Shown here: piece by piece, positions 1 through 9,479 of the stretch | How the letters are laid out: each line of letters starts with the position of its first letter | Numbering within the stretch: position 1 is the first letter of the stretch | Source of the DNA: Kiloniella laminariae DSM 19542 | Lineage (GTDB): Bacteria > Pseudomonadota > Alphaproteobacteria > Kiloniellales > Kiloniellaceae | DNA: 64,000 bases | Assembly: GCF_000374005.1 (NCBI RefSeq) | Contig: NZ_KB893157.1 | Span: 65,950 to 129,949, forward strand | Direction: 5' to 3' | Made by a program: the position numbers and the translations under genes | Notes under the pieces: generated by a model | Databases searched by the model: none | What the model saw: only the letters and a program-made list of their open reading frames with translations | Told to the model about the DNA's origin: nothing

Positions 1-2
1 CT

Positions 3-770
3 TCGGTTTTCCTCTCGTCCTATCCTGTAGGTCCCGATCAGCCAGCCCAGTGGGACACCATGTTTTATGGACTGGGCATGTTGGAAAAAGCACGTGAAAT
101 ATACGCCAAGTTTGGTCTGGTTTATGTCGGTCCGATTCAACACGATGCAAACATTATTCATTCCAAGGTGCCCGTTTCAAGCGTTGATGACTTCAAGGGA
201 CTGAAGTTGAGGGTGCCAGGGGGCATGGTTTCAGAAGTTTTCCAGTCGTTTGGGGCCAGTACCGTCAGCCTGCCGGGGTCTGACATTTTCCCCGCGCTTG
301 AAAAGGGAACGATTGATGCGGCTGATTATGTTGGTCCTGCGGTAAACTGGGACCTTGGCTTTGGTCAGGTGACCAAGCACATTCTTTTTGGCCCTCCCGG
401 GTTAATGTCAGTATACCAGCCGGTCGATTTGATGGATCTGACCGTTAACAAACGTGCCTGGGATGGTTTGTCTCCTGCCATGCAGAAATTTGTTGAAGAT
501 CAGGTGAAGATCTATTCACTGGATCATTATGTTTCGATTCAAAAGCGCAACGTAGAAGCCCTGCAAAAATTCATTGATAGCGGGAGCACGGTCTCACGTA
601 TGGGGCAAAACGATCTGGACAAATTTCGTCAGGCAGCTATTCCGATCTGGTATAACTGGGCTAAAAAAGATGCTGATGCGTCAGCTGTCTTCAAGATCCA
701 GCTCGACTATATGATGAACGGCATCATGGGCTATGTCAGCGCCTCTGATATCAAGGGGCAAAGCCTTTAA
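3..770 (+). CDS. dctP: TRAP transporter substrate-binding protein DctP, C-terminal part (cut by window edge)
   Basis: Periplasmic solute receptor of a tripartite ATP-independent periplasmic transporter; it binds an organic acid and hands it to the DctQ/DctM membrane pair. The reading frame is open to the left edge of the window, so the ATG at 60 is internal and the N-terminus with its signal peptide lies outside. The remaining 255 residues carry typical DctP features: the stretch 'FKGLKLRVPGG' with the conserved substrate-binding arginine, 'GTIDAADYVGPAVNWDLGF', and a helical C-terminus. This wording is closest to the 2-oxo-acid (TakP-like) group, but the substrate cannot be named. It heads an operon with the next two genes. 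Confidence 0.9.
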   Translation, partial: SVFLSSYPVGPDQPAQWDTMFYGLGMLEKAREIYAKFGLVYVGPIQHDANIIHSKVPVSSVDDFKGLKLRVPGGMVSEVFQSFGASTVSLPGSDIFPALEKGTIDAADYVGPAVNWDLGFGQVTKHILFGPPGLMSVYQPVDLMDLTVNKRAWDGLSPAMQKFVEDQVKIYSLDHYVSIQKRNVEALQKFIDSGSTVSRMGQNDLDKFRQAAIPIWYNWAKKDADASAVFKIQLDYMMNGIMGYVSASDIKGQSL

Positions 771-890
771 CATCCAGCGTTATTTTCTCTAAACTTGATG
801 ACTTCCGGGGCGAGACGATTTTTTGCACAAGCAATTGATAATTGTCTCGCCCTGTTCTGTGGTGTTTCAAAAGAGTTTGTGGAGTTTCTG

Positions 891-1583
891 ATGACGGATG
901 GGCCCGATTTTGGATTTGTGTTGCCCCATTGGCTGTACTGGACGTGGCTGGTTGTGATGCCTCTTGTTCTGATCTACTGGGCAAATCATCAAAAGAATCA
1001 AAAAGAGCAAGCAGGAAACCATGCTGACAGTGCCGCGCTGCTGCAGGGTGATGAGGCAGGTACGGCGCTGGTTTATAAAGAGAATACCTTTACGCGTCTG
1101 ATCGACAAAATCAGTGTTGCATCCGGTTATTTATGCGCTTTCTGGACTGTAAATGCGGTGGGCGCTTACTTTTATGAAGTGATCATGCGCTATCTGTTCA
1201 ATATGCCAACAATCTGGGTTCATGAAGCCAGTTTTCTTCTATTCGGAATGCAGTATCTGATCTCCGGGGCCTTTACCCTGAAGGAGGAAGGGCATGTTCG
1301 CGTCGATGTTCTCTACATCAAGCTTCCGCCGCGCGGACGCATCGGGATGGATATTTTTACATCGGTTTTTTTCTTTGTTTTTGTTCTCGCGCTGGTTGGT
1401 ACAAGCAGCACATTTTTTGAACAGTCCTACCAGATGAATGAAACGACAGTAGAGACCTGGGGCATCCAGTACTGGCCGGTTAAGGCCATGATGGTTCTGG
1501 GCGGGATATTAATTTTTTTCGCCGGGATTTCGAAGTTAACCAAAGATATCATGACCTTTCGCGCGATGAAGCAGGGAGCCTAG
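891..1583 (+). CDS. dctQ: TRAP transporter small permease (DctQ family)
   Basis: Small membrane subunit of the TRAP system. I place the start at the ATG at 891 because a GGAG lies 6 bases upstream and 'FGFVLPHWLYW' near the N-terminus is where this long DctQ group normally begins; a TTG/ATG at 795/798 would add 31 residues without a good ribosome site. The protein (230 aa) has an extra N-terminal membrane helix, a hydrophilic charged linker, then the four-helix DctQ core containing 'GQ/MQYLISGAFTLKEEGHVRVDVL'-type sequence (about residues 118-145). It ends 4 bases before dctM. Confidence 0.88.
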   Translation: MTDGPDFGFVLPHWLYWTWLVVMPLVLIYWANHQKNQKEQAGNHADSAALLQGDEAGTALVYKENTFTRLIDKISVASGYLCAFWTVNAVGAYFYEVIMRYLFNMPTIWVHEASFLLFGMQYLISGAFTLKEEGHVRVDVLYIKLPPRGRIGMDIFTSVFFFVFVLALVGTSSTFFEQSYQMNETTVETWGIQYWPVKAMMVLGGILIFFAGISKLTKDIMTFRAMKQGA

Positions 1584-1587
1584 AGCG

Positions 1588-3120
1588 ATGACAGATATGA
1601 ATGTTTCATCCTCGCCCAATCCACTTGGACGTCTGGGCACTCTTGTTATGGTAATGGCCAGCTGTGCAGCTTTTTTTGTTCTGGCAGTTGAACTGGTGAA
1701 CATTGCCTTCTACGACCCCTACGGGGATCAGTATTTTCTTTTCAGGACAGCCGGGGTCCTGCAGGACACAGATATCAGCACGCTTACCTATATTATGTTT
1801 GGCAGCCTGTTTCTGCTTCTGATGCTGGGGCTGCCTCTGGCGTTTGTTACCGGGGGCCTCGGGGTGGTCTTTGTTTATCTGGTCGGCGATCAGATAATGC
1901 TCAACATTATTCCTTCACGTATTTTCCCGATGATGACCAATTCTGATCTGGCAGCAATCCCGCTGTTTATCTTTATGGCATCAATGCTGGAGCGGGCTGG
2001 CCTGATCGAAGAAATGTTTGATGTGGTCTATAAATGGATGGGAGGGCTGAACGGAGGATTGGCTGCTGCGACCATTTTGGCTTCGACCATCCTTGCGGCC
2101 ATGGTCGGGGTGATCGGTGCGGCCGTGGTCACGATGGGGATTATTGCCCTTCCTGCGATGTTAAAGCGGAAATATGACCCGGAAATTGCTCTGGGTTCGA
2201 TTATGGCCGGGGGAACACTCGGTATCCTGATCCCGCCCTCTATTCTTGCAATTCTTTATGCTGTGGTTGCCCAGCAATCGGTAGGGGAGCTTTATCTTGG
2301 GGCTTTGGCACCGGGGTTGTTGCTGTCGGCGCTTTATATGGGTTACGTGTTGATACGCTCTTATCTCAATCCTGATCTGGGACGTGCAATTCCAGTCGAA
2401 GAGCGGTTGAGCTTTGGGGAAAAGTGCAGGTTGTTGGTCAAGCTTATCGCGCCTCTGTCGTTAATCGTGCTTGTGCTGGGTCTGCTCTTTGCTGGAATTG
2501 CGACGCCAGTCGAGGCCGCAGGTATTGGCTCTTTCGGGGCGATTATCGTGGCTTTGATGCATGGTCGCTTTGACATTGTCGCCTTGAGAGAAGCCTCAGT
2601 GACGACCGTAAAAGCATCGGCGATGGTTCTCTGGATTATCTTTGGGGCCTCGATTTTTGTCGGGTTCTATATTTTACAGGGAGGGCAGGCCTTTATTAAT
2701 GATGCCATTCTCGGGTCTGGTCTTTCTTCTTACGGCATCCTTTTTGTAATGATGGTGCTGCTGGTTATTCTGGGAATGTTTCTGGACTGGGTAGGGATCC
2801 TGCTTCTGGCAGTGCCGATATTTGTCCCCATTATTAAAAACCTGACATTTGATGGGTTACTGGGACTTCCTCCCGTTGATTCGGACAAGGTGGCTCTTTG
2901 GTTCGGGGTTCTTTATCTGATCAATATGCAGATGTCGTTCTTAAGCCCTCCTTTTGGATATGCTCTTTTTTATATCAAGGGAGTGGCTCCAAAAGAAATT
3001 ACAATGGCGATGATTTTCAGGTCGGCTCTTGCGTTTTTGGCACTGCAGGTGCTCGGCTTGGTGCTTTGCATTCTTTTCCCGGCAATAGTGACCTGGTTAC
3101 CCGAGCTGGTATATGGGTAG
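1588..3120 (+). CDS. dctM: TRAP transporter large permease (DctM family)
   Basis: Large membrane subunit that carries out sodium-driven transport in the TRAP system. At 510 residues it is longer than a plain DctM (about 430) because of an N-terminal membrane helix and a loop of about 60 residues before the first core helix. Core signatures visible are 'LAAIPLFIFMASMLERAG', 'GGTLGILIPPSI' and 'PVEAAGIGSFGA'. Start 4 bases after dctQ, so translation is probably coupled. No clear terminator follows; the 160 bases to pgk show no further gene. Confidence 0.93.
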   Translation: MTDMNVSSSPNPLGRLGTLVMVMASCAAFFVLAVELVNIAFYDPYGDQYFLFRTAGVLQDTDISTLTYIMFGSLFLLLMLGLPLAFVTGGLGVVFVYLVGDQIMLNIIPSRIFPMMTNSDLAAIPLFIFMASMLERAGLIEEMFDVVYKWMGGLNGGLAAATILASTILAAMVGVIGAAVVTMGIIALPAMLKRKYDPEIALGSIMAGGTLGILIPPSILAILYAVVAQQSVGELYLGALAPGLLLSALYMGYVLIRSYLNPDLGRAIPVEERLSFGEKCRLLVKLIAPLSLIVLVLGLLFAGIATPVEAAGIGSFGAIIVALMHGRFDIVALREASVTTVKASAMVLWIIFGASIFVGFYILQGGQAFINDAILGSGLSSYGILFVMMVLLVILGMFLDWVGILLLAVPIFVPIIKNLTFDGLLGLPPVDSDKVALWFGVLYLINMQMSFLSPPFGYALFYIKGVAPKEITMAMIFRSALAFLALQVLGLVLCILFPAIVTWLPELVYG

Positions 3121-3282
3121 CCACAGAAGACAGAATTTTCGATTAGTTTGGGGCAAGCCTGATGCGAGGCGGTTTGTGTAACCATTTCCTTCTTGAACTT
3201 GGCGGGGGGACTCTGTACCACTTTGGCTAATTAAAAAGCTGCCTGGACGACAGATTTCGTACAAGAATCACAGGAAGTAATG

Positions 3283-4485
3283 ATGAGCCAGTTTAAAACG
3301 ATCGACAATTTCGACCTGAACGGTAAACGGGTTTTGGTTCGGGTAGATTTTAACGTCCCCGTCGTGGATGGAAAAATTTCTGACAACAGCCGGATTGTCC
3401 GGGTTATTCCAACCCTGAAAGATCTGAAAGCCCGGGGTGCCAAAATTATCCTGATGGCTCACTTCGGGCGCCCCAAAGGCAAAGCCGTTCCCGAGATGAG
3501 TCTTTTGCCCGTTGTTGCCGGACTTTCAGAAGCACTGGGAGGTGAGAAAATCTCCTTTGCTTCAGACTGCATTGGTGCCGAGGCTGCCGCAAAGGTCGGC
3601 GCTTTGGGCGAAGGCGAGATCCTGTTGCTTGAAAATCTGCGGTTTCACGCCGGGGAAGAGGCCAATGACTCCGTTTTTGCTGCTGAGCTGGCCAAACTGG
3701 GAGATGTTTATATCAACGACGCTTTTTCAGCTGCGCACCGTGCCCATGCCTCGACAGAAGCCCTTGCCCGGCTTTTGCCAGCAGCGGCAGGCCGCTTGAT
3801 GCAGATGGAGCTGGAGCATCTGGAACAGGCACTTGGCCAACCGAAACGTCCAGTGGCGGCACTGGTTGGCGGGGCCAAGGTTTCGACCAAACTCGATCTG
3901 CTTGGCAATCTGGTTGGCAAGGTCGATGTGCTGGTGATTGGTGGAGGAATGGCCAATACTTTCCTCAACGCCCAGGGGATTCCTGTCGGACGCTCGCTTT
4001 GTGAACACGAAATGGCAGATACGGCACGCACCATTCTCAAGGAAGCAGAGCAGAGGGGCTGCAAGGTCATTCTGCCTTCTGATGTGGTTGTTGCTGCTGG
4101 TTTGAGCGCAGGTGTTGCCACTTCTGTGGTGGCGGCAACAGCAGTTCCCGAAAACGAGATGATTCTTGATGCGGGTCCTGCTTCTGCGCAGGAGATTGCG
4201 GAAGAACTCAAAAGCTGCAAGACACTGGTCTGGAACGGCCCCTTGGGTTGTTTTGAAACGGAGCCTTTTGATCAGGCCACCAATCAGGTTGCCCGGGCTG
4301 CGGCTGCTTTGACCAAATCTGGTTCTTTGCTGACAGTTGCCGGGGGTGGGGATACGGTTTCAGCCTTGATCCACGCGGGTGTAGAGCAAGATTTTTCCTA
4401 CATCTCGACGGCAGGTGGTGCTTTTCTTGAATGGCTGGAAGGCAAGACTCTGCCAGGTGTTCAGGTGCTGCAGGACGTCGCCTGA
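3283..4485 (+). CDS. pgk: Phosphoglycerate kinase
   Basis: Glycolytic/gluconeogenic enzyme transferring phosphate between 1,3-bisphosphoglycerate and ADP in the cytoplasm. The N-terminal family signature '[13 protein letters not shown]', the substrate-site '[11 protein letters not shown]', '[12 protein letters not shown]', and the C-terminal '[12 protein letters not shown]' nucleotide region are all present; 400 aa is the normal length. Two ATGs stand in tandem (3280 and 3283); the AGGA at 3272 spaces better to the second. Gene is on its own here, not beside gap or fba. It ends at a bidirectional hairpin shared with the converging azlD. Confidence 0.97.
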   Translation: MSQFKTIDNFDLNGKRVLVRVDFNVPVVDGKISDNSRIVRVIPTLKDLKARGAKIILMAHFGRPKGKAVPEMSLLPVVAGLSEALGGEKISFASDCIGAEAAAKVGALGEGEILLLENLRFHAGEEANDSVFAAELAKLGDVYINDAFSAAHRAHASTEALARLLPAAAGRLMQMELEHLEQALGQPKRPVAALVGGAKVSTKLDLLGNLVGKVDVLVIGGGMANTFLNAQGIPVGRSLCEHEMADTARTILKEAEQRGCKVILPSDVVVAAGLSAGVATSVVAATAVPENEMILDAGPASAQEIAEELKSCKTLVWNGPLGCFETEPFDQATNQVARAAAALTKSGSLLTVAGGGDTVSALIHAGVEQDFSYISTAGGAFLEWLEGKTLPGVQVLQDVA

Positions 4486-4514
4486 GATTAGAGCTGTTCA
4501 TATATAGTTAAATA

Positions 4515-4548
4515 AAAACTGGGGCCTTTCTAGAGAGGTCCCAGTTTT
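4515..4548. terminator. Bidirectional intrinsic terminator between pgk and azlD
   Basis: An inverted repeat (AAAACTGGGGCCT ... AGGTCCCAGTTTT) around a short loop, with T-rich flanks on both sides, serves both converging genes. The stop codon of azlD (4530) lies within it. Confidence 0.75.
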
Positions 4549-4892
4549 GCCATCAGCACCAGAGCAATTGCGCCGGAGGCAACGCCGATAAGCAGGTTCT
4601 TGCGGGTGAGGAAAAATACCGCGAGCGAGATCACTGTTGCTCCGGCACGCTGCTCGATCGACAGGTCAGCCAGTGGGCCGATGGGAAGCAGGATCATGCG
4701 GGAGATCAATCCGGCAAGCAGGGCATAGGCGACACAGGTCACCCAGCGGAACAGGGCGCTGTCCTTGTCGACCTTTCCGGAAACAGCGACCCCAAGCGCC
4801 CGCCAGAAATAGGTGACTGCTGCTGCTGCTGCCAATGCGGCAAGGGGGGCAAGGAATTCTGGTGCCAGAAAATTTGAAGATATTTCGATCAT
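4530..4892 (-). CDS. azlD: AzlD family branched-chain amino acid transport subunit
   Basis: Small partner (120 aa) of the AzlC/AzlD exporter, a family linked to export of branched-chain amino acids or their analogues. The protein consists almost wholly of four hydrophobic segments (about residues 10-30, 45-68, 75-95, 98-118), the family's usual shape. Its ATG overlaps the last codon of azlC by 4 bases, which indicates translational coupling and supports the assignment. Confidence 0.85.
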   Translation of the reverse strand: MIEISSNFLAPEFLAPLAALAAAAAVTYFWRALGVAVSGKVDKDSALFRWVTCVAYALLAGLISRMILLPIGPLADLSIEQRAGATVISLAVFFLTRKNLLIGVASGAIALVLMAKLGPL

Positions 4893-5641
4893 TCCGTTTC
4901 GACTTTCCGGATCTTTCCTCTGGTCTGTCGCTCGGCGATATAAAAAGCAATGGTGCCTCCGATCAGGCCAGTAATCAGCAGATTCCAGTCAGGAGTTAAA
5001 AGGAAAGTCAGGGGACCCAGAATAGCGCCGAGGATCAGCGCTGTCGGGCGGCCAGGCTGGGTGAAGTCAGCGACAAAGACCAGCATGAAATAGACCGGAT
5101 TGAGGAAAACCAGTCCCATGGTGATTTCTCCGGGCAGTATTCCTGGCAGGTAATAGCCGATGGCTGTGGACAGCATACAGATGCTCCACAGGGGAATAAC
5201 AAAGCCGGTAAAATAGGGAAAACGCTGTTCTTCGGGTAACAAAGGACATTGCCGCATGGCGGCAGCCCACCCTGTCACCGCAATAAAATTACACATAAAA
5301 TAATAAGCAATTTTAGGGGTGGTTTTATTCCTGATATGGGGCATGAGAACGATGGTCATGGGCAGCAAGCGGCAATTGATCAGGGCAACAGCTGCAGCAA
5401 TGGCAAAAAGCGAGGCGTCGACGGCATAGAGCTCCATCGTAGCGATTTGGCCAGGTATAGCCCAGTTTATGCCAGAGGATAGCAAGGCATGCCAGATTTC
5501 GAGCCCGGTTTCACTCACCAGAGCGCCAAAACCCATATAGGTACTGCCGAGGATAATGGCAGGAATTCCAAAGGCATCCTTGCAGCCATTGATATAGGCA
5601 AGACGCCGCGAGCCAAAATCCCGGGGAGGGGAGCTTTTCAT
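4889..5641 (-). CDS. azlC: AzlC family branched-chain amino acid exporter, large subunit
   Basis: Inner-membrane exporter subunit; with AzlD it forms the amino acid efflux pair (LIV-E / AzlCD family). The opening 'INGCKDAFGIPAIILGSTYMG' corresponds to the family's first conserved helix, and several hydrophobic helices follow. I prefer the ATG at 5641 (250 aa) since the family begins about here; the frame is open to a TTG at 5731, which would add 30 residues. Neither start has a strong ribosome site. No regulator gene lies next to it. Confidence 0.82.
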   Translation of the reverse strand: MKSSPPRDFGSRRLAYINGCKDAFGIPAIILGSTYMGFGALVSETGLEIWHALLSSGINWAIPGQIATMELYAVDASLFAIAAAVALINCRLLPMTIVLMPHIRNKTTPKIAYYFMCNFIAVTGWAAAMRQCPLLPEEQRFPYFTGFVIPLWSICMLSTAIGYYLPGILPGEITMGLVFLNPVYFMLVFVADFTQPGRPTALILGAILGPLTFLLTPDWNLLITGLIGGTIAFYIAERQTRGKIRKVETE

Positions 5642-5805
5642 GTCCGGGAGAGACTCCGGGAATAGTTTCAGGGAGATAAAGGCTATCACAGCATAGAGTG
5701 TAGGGGGTATTTTCTTGCTGCTATGCGGCAAAAAATATTGCGATGCAATACCGGCAGGCAGATTTTAATGCGGCTAAGGTTTGAATTTTTGAGGCTGGAA
5801 TGTCT

Positions 5806-5865
5806 TGAGGTCTGATTTACTCAGGTCTGATTTACTCAGGTTTGATTTACTCAGGTTTGATTTCC
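5806..5865. repeat. 15-bp tandem repeat (4 units) at the 3' end of the histidine kinase gene
   Basis: Four consecutive 15-base units with consensus TCAGGTYTGATTTAC (5806, 5821, 5836, 5851). The unit is five codons long and each copy carries an in-frame stop for the minus-strand kinase gene, so the stop codon and the codons before it have been copied downstream. Confidence 0.85.
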
Positions 5866-7431
5866 GGCGTCAGTCATAATTCGTGATGCAGGTAACATGC
5901 AGGTTACTGTTGTCCCTTTTTCAGGCTGGCTTGTCATGGAGAGGTCGCCCCCATGCAGGCGTACGAGGCCAAGCGCAAGGGGCAAGCCGAGCCCTGTGCC
6001 GTCAAATTGTCGACTGAGTGTGCTATCGATCTGTGAAAAAGGCTCGAAAGCTTTGGGAATATCCGCCTCGGCGATACCAATTCCTGAATCAGTGACAATA
6101 AATTCAAAATCCCCCTTGTCATTGATGCCGCCCGAGAGTTCGACAACACCTCCAGATGGTGTGAATTTAACCGCGTTGGCAAGAATGTTGATCAGCACCT
6201 GCTTCAGCTTGCGTTGATCGGCATAGAGCATGGGCAATTTCGACGGCAATGACAGTTTAAGCTTAAGTCCGGCGTTTTCTGCGCGTTCAATCATCAACCG
6301 CTGAACCGAGACGGCAAGCTTCAGGGGATCCATTGTGTCTTCGAGCAGTTCAAGTTTGCCTGCTTCAATCTTTGCCACATCCAGGATGTCGTTGATCACA
6401 CTGAGAAGGTGGCGGGCCGAGAAGTGGATATCGTGGGAATACTCATGGTACTGCTTGTTGCCCAGAGGGCCGAGCAGTTGGGAAGACATCATTTCGGAAA
6501 AACCGATAATGGCATTCAGAGGCGTGCGCAATTCATGGCTCATGTTTGCCAGAAACTCTGACTTGGCCCGGTTGGCAACTTCCGCTGTTTCCTTGGCAAC
6601 CTGCAGGGCACTTTGCTGATGCTGCTGTTCGGTGATATCCCGTGCACTGCCCCTATATCCTGCGTACTCCCCGCCGTTGCGGGTGTAAAACGGGAGGCCA
6701 CTAAGCAGAAACAGCCGTTCGTCCTTGTTCCGGGTTGCGATTTTGAGCTGCTCATCGCGGAAAGGGTTATGGATGCCTCTGCCTCTTGGGTCATCAAAGA
6801 CCCTTGTTGCGGTCAGGGAGAGTTCCTTGATATTTTTGCCCAGGAGTTCACTGGGGTGATAGCCGAGGATTTTTTGAACCTGGGGAGACACATACGTCAG
6901 GTTGAGTTTGCTGTCCGTTTCCCAGGTCCAGTCTGAAACCAGACGCGCCATGTCGTTCAAACGGTCGGTAACGGTTGCGAGGGCCTGCTTTATCTGGATG
7001 ATTTCATCATTTGGCCGGAGCACGACCGCCGTTGCGCCAGCAGTATTGGCGGTATGATCGAGGTGATGGTAGGACGCGAGATAGTGTGCAGGTTTGCCAT
7101 TCTGCAGGATGATGTATTCGTCAGGATCCTGGCCACCCGCCAGTTTTATAGCTTCGATTTCCCCTGCAGTGTAGGGAGGGGAAAGAGCATTTTCGAGCAG
7201 GCTGGTACGGGCAATCTCGTCGGCAATCGCTTCATAAGCAGCATTGGCAAAGATGATCTGGCCATCACTGTTGATCACACAGGTTGGTGGCCCGTTGTGA
7301 ACGATGTCGTTTTTCAATGCTGAAATAGCTTCAAATGCCCCGCTCAGATTGTGCGGCAGGCCGTTCCCTTTTTTTATTTGGTCACGGTCTTTCGGCATCT
7401 TGACAATGCGACCCCTGCTTCCTCGTGTCAT
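5851..7431 (-). CDS. Cytoplasmic PAS-domain sensor histidine kinase
   Basis: Autophosphorylating sensor kinase of 526 aa without any membrane helix, so it senses an intracellular signal. Order of parts: a degenerate PAS region (about 45-140), a clear PAS domain (about 160-280, with 'VSPQVQKILGYHPSELLGK'), HisKA dimerisation domain with the phospho-acceptor histidine in 'SHELRTPLNAIIGFSEMM' (about residue 303), and HATPase_c with N-box 'NILANAVKFT', G1 'DSGIGI' and G2 'GTGLGLP'. It has no receiver domain, and no response regulator is adjacent. Its ATG overlaps the stop of the upstream DUF2336 gene (ATGA), so the two are translated together and probably work in one pathway. Confidence 0.9.
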   Translation of the reverse strand: MTRGSRGRIVKMPKDRDQIKKGNGLPHNLSGAFEAISALKNDIVHNGPPTCVINSDGQIIFANAAYEAIADEIARTSLLENALSPPYTAGEIEAIKLAGGQDPDEYIILQNGKPAHYLASYHHLDHTANTAGATAVVLRPNDEIIQIKQALATVTDRLNDMARLVSDWTWETDSKLNLTYVSPQVQKILGYHPSELLGKNIKELSLTATRVFDDPRGRGIHNPFRDEQLKIATRNKDERLFLLSGLPFYTRNGGEYAGYRGSARDITEQQHQQSALQVAKETAEVANRAKSEFLANMSHELRTPLNAIIGFSEMMSSQLLGPLGNKQYHEYSHDIHFSARHLLSVINDILDVAKIEAGKLELLEDTMDPLKLAVSVQRLMIERAENAGLKLKLSLPSKLPMLYADQRKLKQVLINILANAVKFTPSGGVVELSGGINDKGDFEFIVTDSGIGIAEADIPKAFEPFSQIDSTLSRQFDGTGLGLPLALGLVRLHGGDLSMTSQPEKGTTVTCMLPASRIMTDAGNQT

Positions 7432-8594
7432 GATGTTGCTTGTGCCCCACCTGTAATTTTCTGTACGTCAGGTGGGGAAGACAGCTTGGACACGGCATTC
7501 TGATAAGAAGGATCCATGCGCCAGCTATCGGCGATCAGCTTTGCATCATCGACACTAACCTTATCATATATCAGCATGGCACGGGATAGATCTCTTGGAT
7601 CCGTCGTCTGGCCTTCCGGATGCCCCTTGCGGCTGAGAAGAAAGATTGTAGCAAACATCTGTTTGGGAATACCCATGGCAAGGCAAAGAATAGCAACCCC
7701 TTCGCCTTTGGTTTTATAGAGTGCCTTGCGAAGTCCGTCGAGACGAAAGCCACTCATCTCACAGAACATGGCTTCAAACAGCTCAATTTCTCCCTGCCGC
7801 AGGGACTGGACCAGAGCGGCGGTGGTCAGCTTCTTGTCCTTGTTGAGTTTCCGGGCCAGAGCCGTTGCGGGCTTTTCCTGCGGGGCTGTCAGGCGGTCCC
7901 GATCAATAAGTTTGTGGACACCGGATTGAATCCGGTTGTCGAGGTCCTGGATGTCGACGGGGAAGTTTCTGAGAATATGGGACCGTAGCGCTGCGGAAAC
8001 CCACCAGTACATTCTCTCTGCCAGATAAAGCGGAAGATCCCGGCGATTGATCAGGGGCTCCTGGAAATCATCGATCCGCCGCGACTGCTCACTAAGATAT
8101 TCGAGCGTCAGCGTTGTTATCTCTGCAGAATGATTTTCAAGCAATGTCTTGATGACATCCTTGTGCCCTGTATTGATCAACGCGTCTGAAACCTCTGAAC
8201 TGATATCATTGCGCATCGCGATCGAGAGCTGGTGCTGATGTGTTCTGGTTTTGATAATATCGACCAGATCCTCGTCTTCAATAATCGGGCTGTCCATCAG
8301 AATGGGGCGGGCGACTTCAATTTCGTCATTGGCGAGCATCAGGATAAGTTCGTGCGGGACCGTATTGGCCGAGGAGAGTTCATCGCTCAAAGCCTTGCGG
8401 ACGAGGATCTCGACATCACTGATCAGCTTGCCCAGGATGTCGGTCATAAGGGCTCTTTCCAGTTCAGAAAGGGCTTTTTCTTCGTTTGAAAAGAGGCTGC
8501 CGATTGTGCGCGCAAGGGTCTCCCGACCCTTGACCGAACGGTCCAGAGCCATAGCGAGCAGTTTTTGCAGGTTTTGGTCTTGGTTCTCTGGCAA
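7428..8594 (-). CDS. DUF2336 domain-containing protein
   Basis: A 388-residue, mostly alpha-helical, soluble protein of the DUF2336 family, common in Rhodospirillales and of unknown biochemical role. Visible family features are the alternating short helices reminiscent of HEAT-like repeats (residues about 70-200, with repeated 'VARPILMDSP', 'VSDALINTG' type units) and a second helical half (about 235-360). The stop overlaps the start of the histidine kinase by four bases. Context therefore suggests a partner or input module of that kinase, but this is inference only. Confidence 0.8.
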   Translation of the reverse strand: MPENQDQNLQKLLAMALDRSVKGRETLARTIGSLFSNEEKALSELERALMTDILGKLISDVEILVRKALSDELSSANTVPHELILMLANDEIEVARPILMDSPIIEDEDLVDIIKTRTHQHQLSIAMRNDISSEVSDALINTGHKDVIKTLLENHSAEITTLTLEYLSEQSRRIDDFQEPLINRRDLPLYLAERMYWWVSAALRSHILRNFPVDIQDLDNRIQSGVHKLIDRDRLTAPQEKPATALARKLNKDKKLTTAALVQSLRQGEIELFEAMFCEMSGFRLDGLRKALYKTKGEGVAILCLAMGIPKQMFATIFLLSRKGHPEGQTTDPRDLSRAMLIYDKVSVDDAKLIADSWRMDPSYQNAVSKLSSPPDVQKITGGAQATS

Positions 8595-8697
8595 AGGAAC
8601 CCCCGCTTTCTTTATCTAACCCCGATTGCGCTACTTGCGCGATTTATGCCTCATCTTAAGGCACTATTTTTATCTGTTATCTGAGAGAACAGGCCTA

Positions 8698-8898
8698 ATG
8701 GCGCGATCTCGCAGTAAAAAAATAATTACACCGAAATTAATAAAGAGAGTCTTAATTTTTTATGACAGGTCCAAGTATGGCAGAAATGATTTCTTCGACC
8801 TACTAAATATAGAGTTGAAGTTGTCTTCTTGTCACTATTTAGATGTCCCTGGTGATCTTGAGAGGCTTTGTTTAGAAGGATTCAAGTCAAATAATTGA
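8698..8898 (+). CDS. Small basic protein of unknown function (doubtful)
   Basis: Possible 66-residue protein rich in Lys/Arg at the N-terminus ('ARSRSKKIITPKLIKR') and with an AT-rich codon usage unlike its neighbours. Ribosome-site support is modest (GAGAG about 12 bases upstream). A start at 8626 would lengthen it to 90 aa. I recognise no family. It lies in the divergent space between the DUF2336 gene and the next small ORF, and could also be chance. Confidence 0.3.
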   Translation: MARSRSKKIITPKLIKRVLIFYDRSKYGRNDFFDLLNIELKLSSCHYLDVPGDLERLCLEGFKSNN

Positions 8899-9059
8899 AG
8901 TGAGAATCGGGCGTAATTTTCCTTTTTTGGTGTGAATACTGATGATTTTCCCTAATTAAGGGTGGACTTTTACTGATCGCGAGTTCTGTTGACTTGGAGG
9001 GTGGTTCTGGTAGAGGAGGCGTTAAGCATATTTTTACTCCCGGAAGGCACACTACATCT

Positions 9060-9329
9060 ATGAAAATTTCCAATCGTTCCGATATCAGCACGACACCTGG
9101 TGCACCAGTGGTTAATCTCCGGGAGAATGCTGGAAAACTCTCTGGTGTAGATGGCACTGTCCATCAGCCTGCGCGTTTGCGATCCCTAAAGACACTGAAA
9201 CCTTTTAGCGGGGATCTCCGAGCAGGGGGGATCGGCGAGATTCTACGGGAGCTTTTCGAGGCGGCCCGGATGGCAGCTGAGTCCGGGCGGATTATGCCGC
9301 GGGGCTCATTCCTGAACATTGTTGTGTAA
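9060..9329 (+). CDS. Small protein of unknown function
   Basis: An 89-residue ORF with codon use similar to the surrounding genes. The N-terminal half looks disordered, followed by a helix ('IGEILRELFEAARMAAES') and a short C-terminal hydrophobic end ('MPRGSFLNIVV'). GGAAGG lies 12 bases before the ATG; a TTG at 8994 is an alternative start. I do not recognise a family. Nothing in the neighbourhood gives a function. Confidence 0.5.
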   Translation: MKISNRSDISTTPGAPVVNLRENAGKLSGVDGTVHQPARLRSLKTLKPFSGDLRAGGIGEILRELFEAARMAAESGRIMPRGSFLNIVV

Positions 9330-9479
9330 TTCTAACGTTATTTCCTTTTGATCGAAATAGAACAAAAGAGAAGGAAACGCGACAAGCCAAATAGCTAAAG
9401 CACTTTTGCCCTTTCTGATTAAGCAAAAATGTTGTGGCATTTTTTCAAACAATCCTGTGGTTTGAGTTCTGTGTTTTGC

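Noticed and set aside
60-770. ATG at 60 as the start of the first TRAP gene
   Set aside because: The frame is open to the window edge and the upstream residues continue the DctP family sequence, so the gene is cut, not short.
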